Shown here: one piece after another, positions 18,392 to 27,647 of the stretch
Numbering within the stretch: the stretch's first letter is position 1
Layout of the letters: the number at the start of each line of letters is the position of its first letter
Origin: Natrinema gari JCM 14663
GTDB taxonomy: Archaea > Halobacteriota > Halobacteria > Halobacteriales > Natrialbaceae
NCBI RefSeq assembly: GCF_000337175.1
Contig: NZ_AOIJ01000058.1
Location: forward strand, 1,745 to 65,744
Direction: 5' to 3'
Length of the DNA: 64,000 nucleotides
Made by a program: the position numbers and the translations under genes
The notes under the pieces: generated by a model
Databases searched by the model: none
What the model saw: only the letters and a program-made list of their open reading frames with translations
Told to the model about the DNA's origin: nothing

Positions 18392-18940
18392 GTGGTAGAG
18401 CCAACGGTCGTCAACGTCGTCGGGACAATCACCTATCAGCAAGAGATAGCGTTAGACGCGTTGGCGGACACATTCTCTCGCCGTGGTGAAATCACTGACG
18501 TAACCTACGAACCTGCCGAAAATCACTGGCTACAGACTCGGTTCGCGCCCGATGATACCTACGTCGCATTCTACCGAAGCGGTCGCTGTTCAATAGTAGG
18601 CGGTAATTCAGTCGAACACTTTCATGAGATAGCAGACCGGGTTAATACCCTCATGCGGGACATTCTACAGTTCGAGTACGAGCCGACCGTAGAAATCAGC
18701 AATATCGTCGCTACGGCGGATATTGGGTCATCAATCCCGTTGGAAGTCCTAACACTCGAACTTGGGATGGAACACACCGAATACGAACCCGAACAGTTCC
18801 CGGCGCTCATGTACCGAGAAGAGGATTATGTCATGTTGGTCTTTGCCAGCGGGAAACTGCTTTGCACCGGACTGACCGATGTGGTAGATGTGACCGACGC
18901 GATTGAACAGATGGAATCCCGACTACGGGCAGTCGTATAG
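18392..18940 (+). CDS. Divergent TATA-binding protein paralogue
   Basis: A 182-residue protein whose second half is an unmistakable TBP repeat: EISNIVATADIG (about residues 101-112), EYEPEQFPALMYRE (130-143) and VFASGKLLCTG (150-160), with both DNA-contacting Phe positions kept. The first half is a degenerate repeat (VVNVVGTI, YRSGRCSIVGG), so the two-repeat saddle is retained in length. TBP recruits TFB and RNA polymerase to promoters. Element-borne TBPs are known in haloarchaea, but this one is unusually divergent in repeat 1. The start is GTG at 18392, with TATA-like TTATACC about 30 bases upstream. Confidence 0.88.
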   Translation: MVEPTVVNVVGTITYQQEIALDALADTFSRRGEITDVTYEPAENHWLQTRFAPDDTYVAFYRSGRCSIVGGNSVEHFHEIADRVNTLMRDILQFEYEPTVEISNIVATADIGSSIPLEVLTLELGMEHTEYEPEQFPALMYREEDYVMLVFASGKLLCTGLTDVVDVTDAIEQMESRLRAVV

Positions 18941-19663
18941 TTACACGTCTTCTTCGCTAAACACCAACTTCGCGCTGTTCTGTTCTAACCACTCGGCCTT
19001 CTCCTTGTAGTCAGGGACGTGTTCTCCGACGAACTGCCAGAACTCTCGTCCGTGGTGCTGTTCGGTCAGGTGAGCGAGTTCGTGGACGACGAGGTAACCA
19101 ATAACGTCGGGCGGGGCCATAATGAGCCGCCAGTTCAGGCTAATCGTTCCACCAGTCGAACAACTACCCCACCGTGTGCGCTGGTTTCGGAGTTCAAGTT
19201 TTTCGTACTCGACACCCATGCGCTCGGCGTAGTGGTCGGTACGGTCGGTGAGATAGTCCCGCGCCCGGCTTCGGTAGAAATTTTCGAGAACTTGCTTGAC
19301 CGACGATTGCTCGACAGCACTCTTTCGGAGCCGAATCGAATCCTCGTCTACCTCGTGCTTTCGGCAGGATTCTATGACGAGTTCTCGGTCTTGTCCGAGG
19401 AACGGGAAGCACGCACCCGCCTCGAAAGTCCGGTCGGGGACTTGCTCGCGGTAGGAGTCGTACTTCCGTCGCTGGTCTACTACCCACGCCGCGTTCTCTT
19501 TCAGCAACCTCAATGGACGAACATCCTCGGACTCGGGAACCACGACCGTCACGCCGTGTATATCCACGTCGATACGTGGCTCATTGGCGTCGGCACTGTG
19601 GCGTACCTCGTACTCGATGGGGTTCCCCAACAGGTCGATTTCACGCGGTTGCGCTTTAGCCAT
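18941..19663 (-). CDS. YgjP/DUF45 metallopeptidase-like protein linked to type I RM
   Basis: A 240-residue protein of the YgjP-like (DUF45, M48-related) family. It has the zinc motif HELAHLTEQHHGREFW (Glu catalytic, third His downstream) and the RWGSCSTGGTISLNWRLI segment before it. Such genes recur at the ends of type I restriction operons in bacteria and archaea, with no established role; protein turnover of the system is one idea. The start ATG overlaps the last eight bases of hsdR (ATGGCTAA), implying coupled translation. An upstream ATG at 19672 is also in frame. Confidence 0.88.
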   Translation of the reverse strand: MAKAQPREIDLLGNPIEYEVRHSADANEPRIDVDIHGVTVVVPESEDVRPLRLLKENAAWVVDQRRKYDSYREQVPDRTFEAGACFPFLGQDRELVIESCRKHEVDEDSIRLRKSAVEQSSVKQVLENFYRSRARDYLTDRTDHYAERMGVEYEKLELRNQRTRWGSCSTGGTISLNWRLIMAPPDVIGYLVVHELAHLTEQHHGREFWQFVGEHVPDYKEKAEWLEQNSAKLVFSEEDV

Positions 19664-22631
19664 TGTTCGCAATGAGGTAGTTCCGAATCGCGTCTACGAA
19701 ATCGTCGTCGTCCTGAATCAAGTGTCCAAGGTCGTACTGCTTGACCAGCACATCCAGCAGGATTCGTTCGATTTCAGCGATGGTCTGCTGGTTCGTCTTC
19801 CACCCGTGGTAGCCACGGTCCACGCGGTCGCGGAATTGCGAGACGATTTCCCCGGCCACTTCTTCGGCCTGTTTTTCGGACTCGATAGTCTCGGTCGTTT
19901 CTTCGGTCAGGTGGGTGTAGATAGCGAACTCGGCGGCTTCCATCCCCTTCTCGTCGGCCTCGGCTTCCACGTCAAGAATCTCTTCCTCGACGGCCTTGAG
20001 GGCTTCAACGGCCTCGGGGTCGCCTATCTCGTCACCCTGCCAGCGTTCCACTATGTCCGTCACACGCTCGCTCAAGCGCTTGTAGCGCGGGTTCTGGTTC
20101 TCTCGAGGATGTAGGTGTTCGCGGGTCGCGTGGGCAATCTGTGAGGCCTTGACGCCGGGGTTATCCAGTCCTTCCACGTCTTCGAGGTATTCCTCACCGA
20201 GCTTGTACGTCGGGAAGTCCCGCTTGATTTCCCCGATTTCGACGTTCTCGCTGATTATCTCGCGGGTCTTCTCTTGCATGTCCTCTTCGGGGTCGTCGTC
20301 GCCGGACGTGGTTCGCTTGAACGCGACATGAACCCGACTCAACCACTTGTAATCATCTTCGATACCGCTCTCTATGAGCCGTTTGTCAGGCGCAACGGAC
20401 TCGTAGAGCGACTGTAGCCGTCGGAAGCCCTGTTTGAATTGGCGGCGTTCGGGATGGGTGCTGACGCGTTCTACGGCCTCATAAGCGGCTTCTTGGCTGT
20501 CGTTCTTCGGTATCCCCTCGAAGATTTCCATGACCGTTGCCAACTGGTCCTTCAGGTCCTCGAAGAGTTCGCTCTTGTCGCGGGCGGCGTAAGCCTTTGT
20601 CTCGTCGTCGTAGTCCAGCGCCTCGTCGATGTTCTCGAACACGCCTTGGAAGTCCACTATTTCGCCGTTCTCCTTACCCTCGGCAGGCCGGTTCGTCCGG
20701 GCGATTGCCTGCATGAGCGTGTGGTTCTTGAGATTCCGGTCGAGGTAGATGGTCTTCAGAATCGGGGCGTCGAAACCCGTCAACAGCATATTGTGGACGA
20801 CCAGCAGTTTCGGGTCCTCGTCTTCCTTGAACGACTTGATGATACTGTCGCGCTCGTCAGGGTCGGTATGGAACTGCTTAATCAGGTCTGGGTCGTCATT
20901 GGTGGTCGTGTAGAGAACTTCCACTTCGTCCTCGCCGCGACGGTCTATGAGTCGCTCGCCGTACATAGCGGCTGACCGGCGGCTCGGCGTGACGACCATC
21001 CCCTTCCAGCCGTTCGGGGAAACGTGGTCGTCGTAATGCTGGTCGATTTCCTCGACGGCCTTGTCTACGCGAGGTTCGATTTCTGCGAGCGTGGTCGTGT
21101 TGACCGCCTCGCGGATGAACTCGCGCTTCTCGTCTTTGGTGAGGCCTCGAAACTCGTGGTCGAACTCTTCGTCCAGCCCGGCCTCATCAATCTTCCATTC
21201 CATCTCGTGCCGGAGCGTGAAGTAGACGGGCAGAATCAGACCGTCCTCGATACCTTCCTTGACCGTGTACTGGTGTAGGTACCGTTCGCCAGTTCGGTAG
21301 TCTTCACCGTCGGGCGAGAACTCGCGGAAGGTGTTTCGAGCCTTCTGTGTCTCGCCTTCCCTGACGGGTGTGCCGGTGAAGCCGAAGTGGTAGCAGTCCG
21401 GAAGCGCGTTGTCGAGGCGACTACCAAGGTCGGCTTCCATGAACCGGTGAGCCTCGTCGCTCATGACGATTACCTCGTCGTTGCCCTGCGCGTCTGGCTC
21501 TACGTCCTGAAACTTCTGAATGGTCGTAAGGACGAGTTCGCTCTGGCCTTCTTCTATGAGTTCTTCGAGGTGGTCGATACCCGTGGCTTCGGTCCACCGT
21601 TCGAGGGAGAGGTTCGCCAATTGGTCCCGCATTTGGGAGTTCAGTTTGTCTGTGTCTACGATAATGAAGACCTGCGGGTTGTCGGCCATGTCGCGGGACA
21701 GCAGGTTCTCGGCGGCGTAGAGCATGGTGAAGGACTTGCCCGACCCTTGGGTGTGCCAAATGAGGCCAGTCTTGTCCTCGCCCTCGTCCACGCGGTCGAG
21801 AATTGCGTTCACGGCGTAGTACTGCATGTACCGAGGGACGATTTTCGTGTCACCGCCCGCTCGGCGCTCGAAGAAGACGAAGTTCTTCAGCAGGTCGAGA
21901 AGGGAGCCGGGATTGCACAGCGCCTTCACCGCCTGCCGTATTTCGTTGTCGTCGGCGTACTCGTCGGGGGCGTCGTTCCACGGTTCGTAGAACTCGCGTG
22001 GTACGCCGACCGCGCCGTAGCGTAGTTCCATCGTGTCGGCGGCGACGTTGAACAGGCTGGGGATGAACAGCCGGGGAACGTCGTCTTCGTAGGCCAGCAG
22101 GTCGCTCACGGCGTCGTGCCAGTCGTTATCCTGCGCTCGGCTCTTCAGTTCCATCGTCACGAGCGGAATCCCGTTGACGAAGAGATTCACGTCCGGGCGA
22201 ATTGTCGTCTCGCGCGATACCGAGAACTGATTCACGGCGTGGAAGGTGTTGTTCTCGGGATTCTCGTAGTCTATCAGGTCTACGTAGACGGTCTTCGTCA
22301 CCCCGTCCGGGCGTTGGACGGAGAATGTCTTGCCCTTCGTCAGCAGTTGGTAGAACGCTCGGTTGCCGTCTATCAGGTTCTCGCTGTCGAGGTCACGCTT
22401 CAGCGACGAAATGAATTTCTCAACGTTTTCCTTGGTCACCTCCTTGTTGAGCGCTATGACCTGTTCGGCCAGCAAGTCCCAATAGACGATTTCGTGGCTC
22501 TGCCGGTCATACGTGGCGTCGAGGGCGCTCGCACCACGGTCGCCGTCTTGCCCGTAGGTGTCCCATCCGACGGTGTTGAGCCACGATAGAAGCGAGTGTT
22601 CAACGCCCTCTTCGGATGGGTGGTTAGCCAT
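19656..22631 (-). CDS. hsdR: Type I restriction enzyme, endonuclease/translocase subunit HsdR
   Basis: A 991-residue protein of normal HsdR length. The N-terminal PD-(D/E)XK nuclease is seen as RPDVNLFVNGIPLVTMELKSR (about residues 158-178, with Asp and Glu-x-Lys). A superfamily 2 translocase follows: Walker A HTQGSGKS (about 290) and motif II MSDEAHRF, with motif III-like FGFTGTPV downstream. Motif VI appears as QAIARTNRPAEGKENG. A helical C-terminal part contacts HsdM/HsdS. It should translocate DNA and cut distant unmethylated sites. It overlaps hsdS and the peptidase gene by eight bases each, both times with the sequence ATGGCTAA. Confidence 0.96.
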   Translation of the reverse strand: MANHPSEEGVEHSLLSWLNTVGWDTYGQDGDRGASALDATYDRQSHEIVYWDLLAEQVIALNKEVTKENVEKFISSLKRDLDSENLIDGNRAFYQLLTKGKTFSVQRPDGVTKTVYVDLIDYENPENNTFHAVNQFSVSRETTIRPDVNLFVNGIPLVTMELKSRAQDNDWHDAVSDLLAYEDDVPRLFIPSLFNVAADTMELRYGAVGVPREFYEPWNDAPDEYADDNEIRQAVKALCNPGSLLDLLKNFVFFERRAGGDTKIVPRYMQYYAVNAILDRVDEGEDKTGLIWHTQGSGKSFTMLYAAENLLSRDMADNPQVFIIVDTDKLNSQMRDQLANLSLERWTEATGIDHLEELIEEGQSELVLTTIQKFQDVEPDAQGNDEVIVMSDEAHRFMEADLGSRLDNALPDCYHFGFTGTPVREGETQKARNTFREFSPDGEDYRTGERYLHQYTVKEGIEDGLILPVYFTLRHEMEWKIDEAGLDEEFDHEFRGLTKDEKREFIREAVNTTTLAEIEPRVDKAVEEIDQHYDDHVSPNGWKGMVVTPSRRSAAMYGERLIDRRGEDEVEVLYTTTNDDPDLIKQFHTDPDERDSIIKSFKEDEDPKLLVVHNMLLTGFDAPILKTIYLDRNLKNHTLMQAIARTNRPAEGKENGEIVDFQGVFENIDEALDYDDETKAYAARDKSELFEDLKDQLATVMEIFEGIPKNDSQEAAYEAVERVSTHPERRQFKQGFRRLQSLYESVAPDKRLIESGIEDDYKWLSRVHVAFKRTTSGDDDPEEDMQEKTREIISENVEIGEIKRDFPTYKLGEEYLEDVEGLDNPGVKASQIAHATREHLHPRENQNPRYKRLSERVTDIVERWQGDEIGDPEAVEALKAVEEEILDVEAEADEKGMEAAEFAIYTHLTEETTETIESEKQAEEVAGEIVSQFRDRVDRGYHGWKTNQQTIAEIERILLDVLVKQYDLGHLIQDDDDFVDAIRNYLIANNG

Positions 22632-23991
22632 GCTGTGCGATTTCCTCCGGTACCTCTATGTTCGTATCGGTCGTTCGGACTGTTCCCGACAGCAGGTCTT
22701 GCATAAGGCCCTGCTTGAAGCGTTGAAGACGTTGTAGGTAGTCGCGCTCGTTTCGAAGTGCCTCGGAGTGCTGGTCAATTATCTCGACAATTTGGGCTTG
22801 TTCTTCTTCCGAAGGGAGGTGAACGGGTACTTCTCGAAGGTCTTCCAGATTAATTCCCTGAACAGCCTGTCCGATAGTGTTCCTCTCGAAGTAGTTATTC
22901 GGTGTTTCCGTCTCGAAAAAGTACCGAATGAAACGAGGATTGGCCTCTGTGACTCGGATACGGGCAGTGTCCTGCGTAATATTTCCTCCGTCCAATCGTT
23001 CTGGAACGAAGGCCATTCTACCGACCGTTCCCCGGATAGTGAATAACAAGTCACCCTCCCTCAACTCGGCACGCTTGAAGTCCTCGTGTATCTCTTGGGA
23101 CGTGTGGAGGATGTCGCCCTGCTTTACTTCTCCATCGTGAATGTCTTTCACCTTCACAACAGGGACACCATCTGGCTGATGGTCGCCGGGCTTCAAAATT
23201 CCGTAGACGATAGGGGCGTCTTCAGGGACGAGTTGGCTCAAGGGAACAATATTCCAACTCTCGGGAATTTCTCCGTACTTTGTCTCACGGTACGATTCAG
23301 AGCTGCCGTCGGAATTACGTAGTTCTCCGTCTTCATCTAACCCGTATCGGAATAGGTCTTGCATTAGTCCTTTCCTCACCCGAGTCGCCTGTTCTGTGAT
23401 TTCCTCGGTCGTCTGAATCGCTTGGTCTACGTTTTGGAGTACGGTAGCGATTTTTCGCTGTTCAAATTTCGGAGGTACAGGTAGTGGATACTGTTCAAGC
23501 ACATTTGTCTGAATACTTTCAACGGTTGTTCCAGTCTTCTTGCAACTTCCTCGTATATCTTCAGAAAGTCCCGATATTGATTGAAAAAAATACTCTGCGT
23601 TGACCTGCTCCCTGTCCGGGTCAAGGGCCTTCAAATCCTGATTGATGGTTGTTTGATTATCGACTATTGCAACGGGTAAGGTATGCCGTAGAACACCACT
23701 CCGAACGACCATGAGAGTCGTGCCGGGAGGGTATATTTTGGACGTTGACGCCTCTGCCCCCTTCTTCGTCATCTTGTCTTCAGTGTCATTTAGTCGTGGG
23801 GAGTCGAAGTCTTTCGGCGATGTCCACAGGATTTCTCCCCCCTCCCAGTATTCGTCGTTGCTCTTTTTTGGAGTGCTTCCACCCCCAATCTCGCATAAGT
23901 CAATGAGACTTTTTTCAGCCCATTCCGCCGTCTCCTTGTTTCCCTGTTCTCTTGAGTCTGCGAAATCATCTAACTTTGCTTCTTCACTCAT
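22624..23991 (-). CDS. hsdS: Type I restriction enzyme specificity subunit HsdS
   Basis: A 455-residue specificity subunit with two target-recognition domains. The first opens with LIDLCEIGGGSTPKKSNDEYWEGGEILWTSPKD-type sequence and ends in the conserved LPVPPKFEQRKIATVLQNVDQ spacer helix. The second begins GEIPESWNIVPLSQL and ends EEQAQIVEIIDQHSEALRNE. Each recognises half of a bipartite site; the sequence cannot be predicted here. It overlaps hsdM by eight bases (ATGAGTGA) and hsdR by eight (ATGGCTAA). TRDs vary rapidly, so this gene sets the specificity carried by the element. Confidence 0.95.
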   Translation of the reverse strand: MSEEAKLDDFADSREQGNKETAEWAEKSLIDLCEIGGGSTPKKSNDEYWEGGEILWTSPKDFDSPRLNDTEDKMTKKGAEASTSKIYPPGTTLMVVRSGVLRHTLPVAIVDNQTTINQDLKALDPDREQVNAEYFFQSISGLSEDIRGSCKKTGTTVESIQTNVLEQYPLPVPPKFEQRKIATVLQNVDQAIQTTEEITEQATRVRKGLMQDLFRYGLDEDGELRNSDGSSESYRETKYGEIPESWNIVPLSQLVPEDAPIVYGILKPGDHQPDGVPVVKVKDIHDGEVKQGDILHTSQEIHEDFKRAELREGDLLFTIRGTVGRMAFVPERLDGGNITQDTARIRVTEANPRFIRYFFETETPNNYFERNTIGQAVQGINLEDLREVPVHLPSEEEQAQIVEIIDQHSEALRNERDYLQRLQRFKQGLMQDLLSGTVRTTDTNIEVPEEIAQHG

Positions 23992-25495
23992 AATTCAGCG
24001 CCTCCATGTGGCTATCCATCCGCGCTTCAATTTCGTCGCGCTCGGCCTGCAACTCGCGTAGTTTCCCGAGTTCTTCCTGAACGTCAATCTCTTCCTCCGG
24101 CTCGGTCGTATCGACGTAGAGCGCGATGTTCAGGTTGTAATCGTTTTCCCGAATCTCGCCCAGTTTGACTGTTCGGCTGACTCTCTCTTCGGTCGTCCAG
24201 TTGCGGAAGTTCTCGACAATGTGGTCAAGACCTTCCTCCGTCAGTTCGTTTTGGTTTGACAGTTCGCGGTAGAAGTCTTCGTCTGCGGCGTGAACGAATT
24301 GAACCTCGTTCTTCCGCTCGGCTGGCTTGTCGGTGTTCAGCACGAGGATGGCCGACGGAATCGAGTTGTTCTGAAAGAGATTCTCGGGAAGCCCAACGAT
24401 TGCTTCCACAAGGTCGTCTTCGAGCATTGGCTCGCGGAATTTGCTCTCGTGCTTGCGGAACAGCACGCCGTGGGGTATGACGATTGCGGCCTTCCCACCC
24501 GAGTCGTCGCCTCGCTCGCGGTCTTTCAGTTGCTCGGCCATGTGCATGATGAAGGCGTAGTCACCCCGGTCGGCACGAGGTAGTTTGCCATTGTCTGCCC
24601 AATCGAAGCGACCATACGGGTCGTCCTGAAGGTCGCTCTTGGCCCAGTCTGCCGAGAACGGGAAGTTAGCCAGCACCCGGTCGAAGCGCGTGAGTTCATT
24701 GTCGCCCTCGTTGGTGAACGCCGGACTCGACAGCGAGTCTTCGCGCTCGATAGTGCCATTCAGGCCGTGAATCGAGAGGTTCATCTTCGCAATCGCGGCA
24801 ATGTCGGGATTGATTTCCTGCCCGGTGAAGGTCAGTTTCGAGGGGTCGCCACCCTGTTCCTCACGGTAGTACCGGGCAGCCTCAATGAGCATACCACCGG
24901 AGCCGACGGTCGGGTCGTGGAAGGTGTGGCCGTCCTCGAACTCGTCCACGAGACGAACGCAGAGGTTGACGATGTGGGGCGGGGGGAAGAACTGGCCACC
25001 GGATTTGCCTTCCTCTTCCGCAAAGTGGCGAACCAAGTCCATGTAGGCCTCTCCGAGCATGTCCGGCGGGATACTGTCTCGGTCGAGGTCGTACTTTGAG
25101 AGGTGTTCGACCAGTTTCCCGAGCCGGTCATCGTCCAGTGCGTCGGCGTCGATGTAGTCAGCCCGGAAGAGGCCCTGAAGTTCCGGGTTCTCTTCGGTGA
25201 GCGCGTCGAAGGCTTCGTTCAGTTCCTTGTCCACGTTGTCCGAGACGGAACGAAGGTCGTCCCACAGGTACCCCTCGGGTACGACCGGAATGTCGTACAG
25301 GTTCTCCCGGCGGGCGAAGTCCTCTCCGTACTCTTCGAGGTTCTGCTGGTACTGTTTTTCGAACTCGTCGCTTATAGATTTATAGTATACTAAAGGAAGA
25401 ATAAATTCTTTATAATCTGTTGGGTCTACAGCGTCACGAATAATGTCGGCACACTTGAAAAGATGTGAGTCCAGTTCTTCCAATGAGAGGGTCAT
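23984..25495 (-). CDS. hsdM: Type I restriction enzyme methylase subunit HsdM
   Basis: A 503-residue N6-adenine methyltransferase subunit. The N-terminal HsdM helical domain runs to about residue 140. SAM-binding motif I is FHDPTVGSGGMLIEAA (about 189-204). The catalytic motif IV reads NFPF rather than the commoner NPPF, a variant also seen in other type I HsdM proteins. The ending RDEIEARMDSHMEAL is the coiled-coil tail that meets HsdS. I prefer the ATG complementing 25493-25495; a GTG nine bases upstream is possible. A TATA-like AAATAACA about 25-33 bases further upstream probably drives the whole four-gene operon. Confidence 0.95.
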   Translation of the reverse strand: MTLSLEELDSHLFKCADIIRDAVDPTDYKEFILPLVYYKSISDEFEKQYQQNLEEYGEDFARRENLYDIPVVPEGYLWDDLRSVSDNVDKELNEAFDALTEENPELQGLFRADYIDADALDDDRLGKLVEHLSKYDLDRDSIPPDMLGEAYMDLVRHFAEEEGKSGGQFFPPPHIVNLCVRLVDEFEDGHTFHDPTVGSGGMLIEAARYYREEQGGDPSKLTFTGQEINPDIAAIAKMNLSIHGLNGTIEREDSLSSPAFTNEGDNELTRFDRVLANFPFSADWAKSDLQDDPYGRFDWADNGKLPRADRGDYAFIMHMAEQLKDRERGDDSGGKAAIVIPHGVLFRKHESKFREPMLEDDLVEAIVGLPENLFQNNSIPSAILVLNTDKPAERKNEVQFVHAADEDFYRELSNQNELTEEGLDHIVENFRNWTTEERVSRTVKLGEIRENDYNLNIALYVDTTEPEEEIDVQEELGKLRELQAERDEIEARMDSHMEALNYE

Positions 25496-25611
25496 ACGCG
25501 TCACATTTCATGCGAGCGTGTTATTTGCTCCGGTAAAGTTCGGAGACGACGAGCGCAAGGTTGTCGTAACAGACTCGCGTGTGTTCCGACTCGACTGGTG
25601 AGGCGCTCTAT

Positions 25612-26229
25612 TTATTCGTCGGAACTGGTGGGACTACGCAACTCATTTTTGATTTCTGCCATGGTGTACTGCTGAATTTCAAAGTCCGGTTTGTCCGTGG
25701 AATTGAATGGAATGCCCTCGTTCCTGAACGCGTCGGAAGGGGGCTGTTCAACCTCGGCCTCGACCGACTCAACAGCCTCTACGAAGTCCCACGGGAGGTA
25801 GTGAGTCCACGGGCCTTCATCTTCCAAGTCGCTCACGTCCGCGTCGTCAACGACGACGAACTGAAAGTCCTTGTCAGGGAACGCCTCTTGGTACACGTCC
25901 TGAACGAGACGTAGACCGTCCCGACGCCGGGGCTTCCAATAGTCCTCAAACTGGCTGTTCTTGTATTCGTACTCGCCGTTATCGAGGTAATCTTCCCACG
26001 CGTGTTCCGCCTCTCTGATACCCGGAATCTCGGCTTCGACCCGAAGGTGCTGATTCCCGGTGGCCCACACGGGAATGTCTGTACAGTGCCCCCACCACTG
26101 CACCCACCCGATAGGCACCGCTCGCTCGTCCGGGTGGGGGTTGACCGAGACAGTATAGTCCCGGTCGAAGCACAGAACTATCCGTTCAGTCGTTTCGTGG
26201 TTGCTCACTGGCGACCCCGTACATTTCAT
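25612..26229 (-). CDS. HAD-like hypothetical protein
   Basis: A 205-residue protein that starts with a strand and the motif LCFDRDYTVSVNP (about residues 17-29), resembling the DxDxT nucleophile motif of HAD-fold phosphohydrolases. VWATGNQHLR then lies where motif II would be. The C-terminal half contains FQFVVVDDADVSDLEDEG, which could supply the acidic motif IV. The catalytic assignment is tentative. Start: the ATG complementing 26227-26229; an alternative at 26373 would add 48 residues of unlike composition. It lies between the restriction operon and the nuclease-like/Panacea pair, all on one strand. Confidence 0.6.
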   Translation of the reverse strand: MKCTGSPVSNHETTERIVLCFDRDYTVSVNPHPDERAVPIGWVQWWGHCTDIPVWATGNQHLRVEAEIPGIREAEHAWEDYLDNGEYEYKNSQFEDYWKPRRRDGLRLVQDVYQEAFPDKDFQFVVVDDADVSDLEDEGPWTHYLPWDFVEAVESVEAEVEQPPSDAFRNEGIPFNSTDKPDFEIQQYTMAEIKNELRSPTSSDE

Positions 26230-26381
26230 AGGGTAGAAGGGAATTTCAGGATTCTGGGTGTCTTCACTTGACACTGACAAGTGCAAGTCGTGGAAGACTT
26301 GGTGTTCTGAAGCCGCCCCTGCTCGCGAACAGTTGGAGGAGAACGTGGCTATGCTCAATACCCGTGAACCCACGTATTCGG

Positions 26382-27647
26382 CTATGTCATGAACCGCTCT
26401 ACCTTCTCTCTACATTCGGAGAGTAGGCTTTCGTATAGGGAATCGAAGTTCTCTATGAACTCTTTGGACCCGTGGTGATTCAGGGCATTTGGGTCTAAAT
26501 CCGTCTGGCTTACATCATCAGGCCGGGAAACAACGTCTACAGAAATACCTAATTCGGTCAGATTCTCTTGTGCGTTCAACGTAGCAGAATCCTCGTGTAA
26601 GTCGTTCGGATAGGAACCGGTGGTCAGGTAGAGATACTGTATGTCGAGTTCCTCGTACCGGTTCTGCAGAGCATGAAATTGTAGTATGACGTTGTGCTTG
26701 TTCCGGAGCTTGGACGAACTGACTTCGTTTTCAGCAGTAGTTTCGATGACCACTATCTGCTGATTTTCGAAGTCGCTCAACACAATATCCAATTCCTGAC
26801 TCATCTCAACCGGACCCTCACACCGACAATTTAGCTTGATTTCATCGAAGTCAAAGTCTACGTGGAGTTGGAATGCGATGACCGCATTGAACAGAAATTC
26901 GCCCTCATTGTCTAATCCGAGAGAGTCCATCCGACCATCGTGACCAGCAATGAAATTGTCGTCAGTTTCAATCTCTGACGGCGGGTCTGACCCCGTTGCC
27001 AGTTCCAATACATCGTAGTCCTCAAACTCATCGGGGAAGGTGTAAGTGTAATCCGTAGGGATTCGGTGCAACAACCCACTCCCTCCTAATGCCCACAAGT
27101 AGTCGGGATTGTCACGGACCCTCTCTGCAAACCAAGAAGACATGTATTCTTGGCATGTGTCACAGGCGTCACCAGACGCTTCCTCCGCATAGTCAGCTGT
27201 ATTCGGAACCTCTATTCCCTCTATACCATTGTCAAAAGACAACTCAAGATTCGACTGACCAGCGTTGAATCCGAGAAATGACTTCGCCGGGCATACCCCA
27301 CAGTTCCCGAAAGCATGTCCAAGATATTTCAGGGGATATCGAACTTTCCCTCTTCCATAGGGAGTGACTGAATCGTCTGTACACCAAATTGAGGCTATCA
27401 GGTCCTCGTCCAAGATAACATAGGATAGGTCGCCTTGGTCACTCCACCCGTCGTAGTAGAACGAGAACAGACCTAACTGACCGATATCGTCAAAAACGGT
27501 TTGTTCTGCTATATGGTATTCTTCGGATTCCTGTTCTATTACCCCGTTTTCTTGCAGGAGAGCCGAAAATACCGATTGAAGTCGTTCCCCGTCCGCGTCC
27601 GGAACGAGAGTAAGCGAATCAGCTGTTAACCGCTCTCTGTTCGACAT
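26382..27647 (-). CDS. Hypothetical partner of the Panacea gene, with Cys clusters and PD-(D/E)XK-like segment
   Basis: A 421-residue acidic protein of no recognised family. Two Cys pairs, GNCGVCPAKSF (about residues 115-125) and CDTCQEYM (about 162-169), suggest a metal-binding knuckle. The segment QELDIVLSDFENQQIVVIETT (about 283-303) has the strand-Asp-strand-Glu pattern of PD-(D/E)XK nucleases, but Thr stands where the catalytic Lys is expected. The first 29 bases overlap the 3' end of the Panacea-domain gene, so the two are surely translated together. In Panacea systems the neighbour is usually the toxin, so a toxic effector role is inferred. Confidence 0.7.
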   Translation of the reverse strand: MSNRERLTADSLTLVPDADGERLQSVFSALLQENGVIEQESEEYHIAEQTVFDDIGQLGLFSFYYDGWSDQGDLSYVILDEDLIASIWCTDDSVTPYGRGKVRYPLKYLGHAFGNCGVCPAKSFLGFNAGQSNLELSFDNGIEGIEVPNTADYAEEASGDACDTCQEYMSSWFAERVRDNPDYLWALGGSGLLHRIPTDYTYTFPDEFEDYDVLELATGSDPPSEIETDDNFIAGHDGRMDSLGLDNEGEFLFNAVIAFQLHVDFDFDEIKLNCRCEGPVEMSQELDIVLSDFENQQIVVIETTAENEVSSSKLRNKHNVILQFHALQNRYEELDIQYLYLTTGSYPNDLHEDSATLNAQENLTELGISVDVVSRPDDVSQTDLDPNALNHHGSKEFIENFDSLYESLLSECREKVERFMT

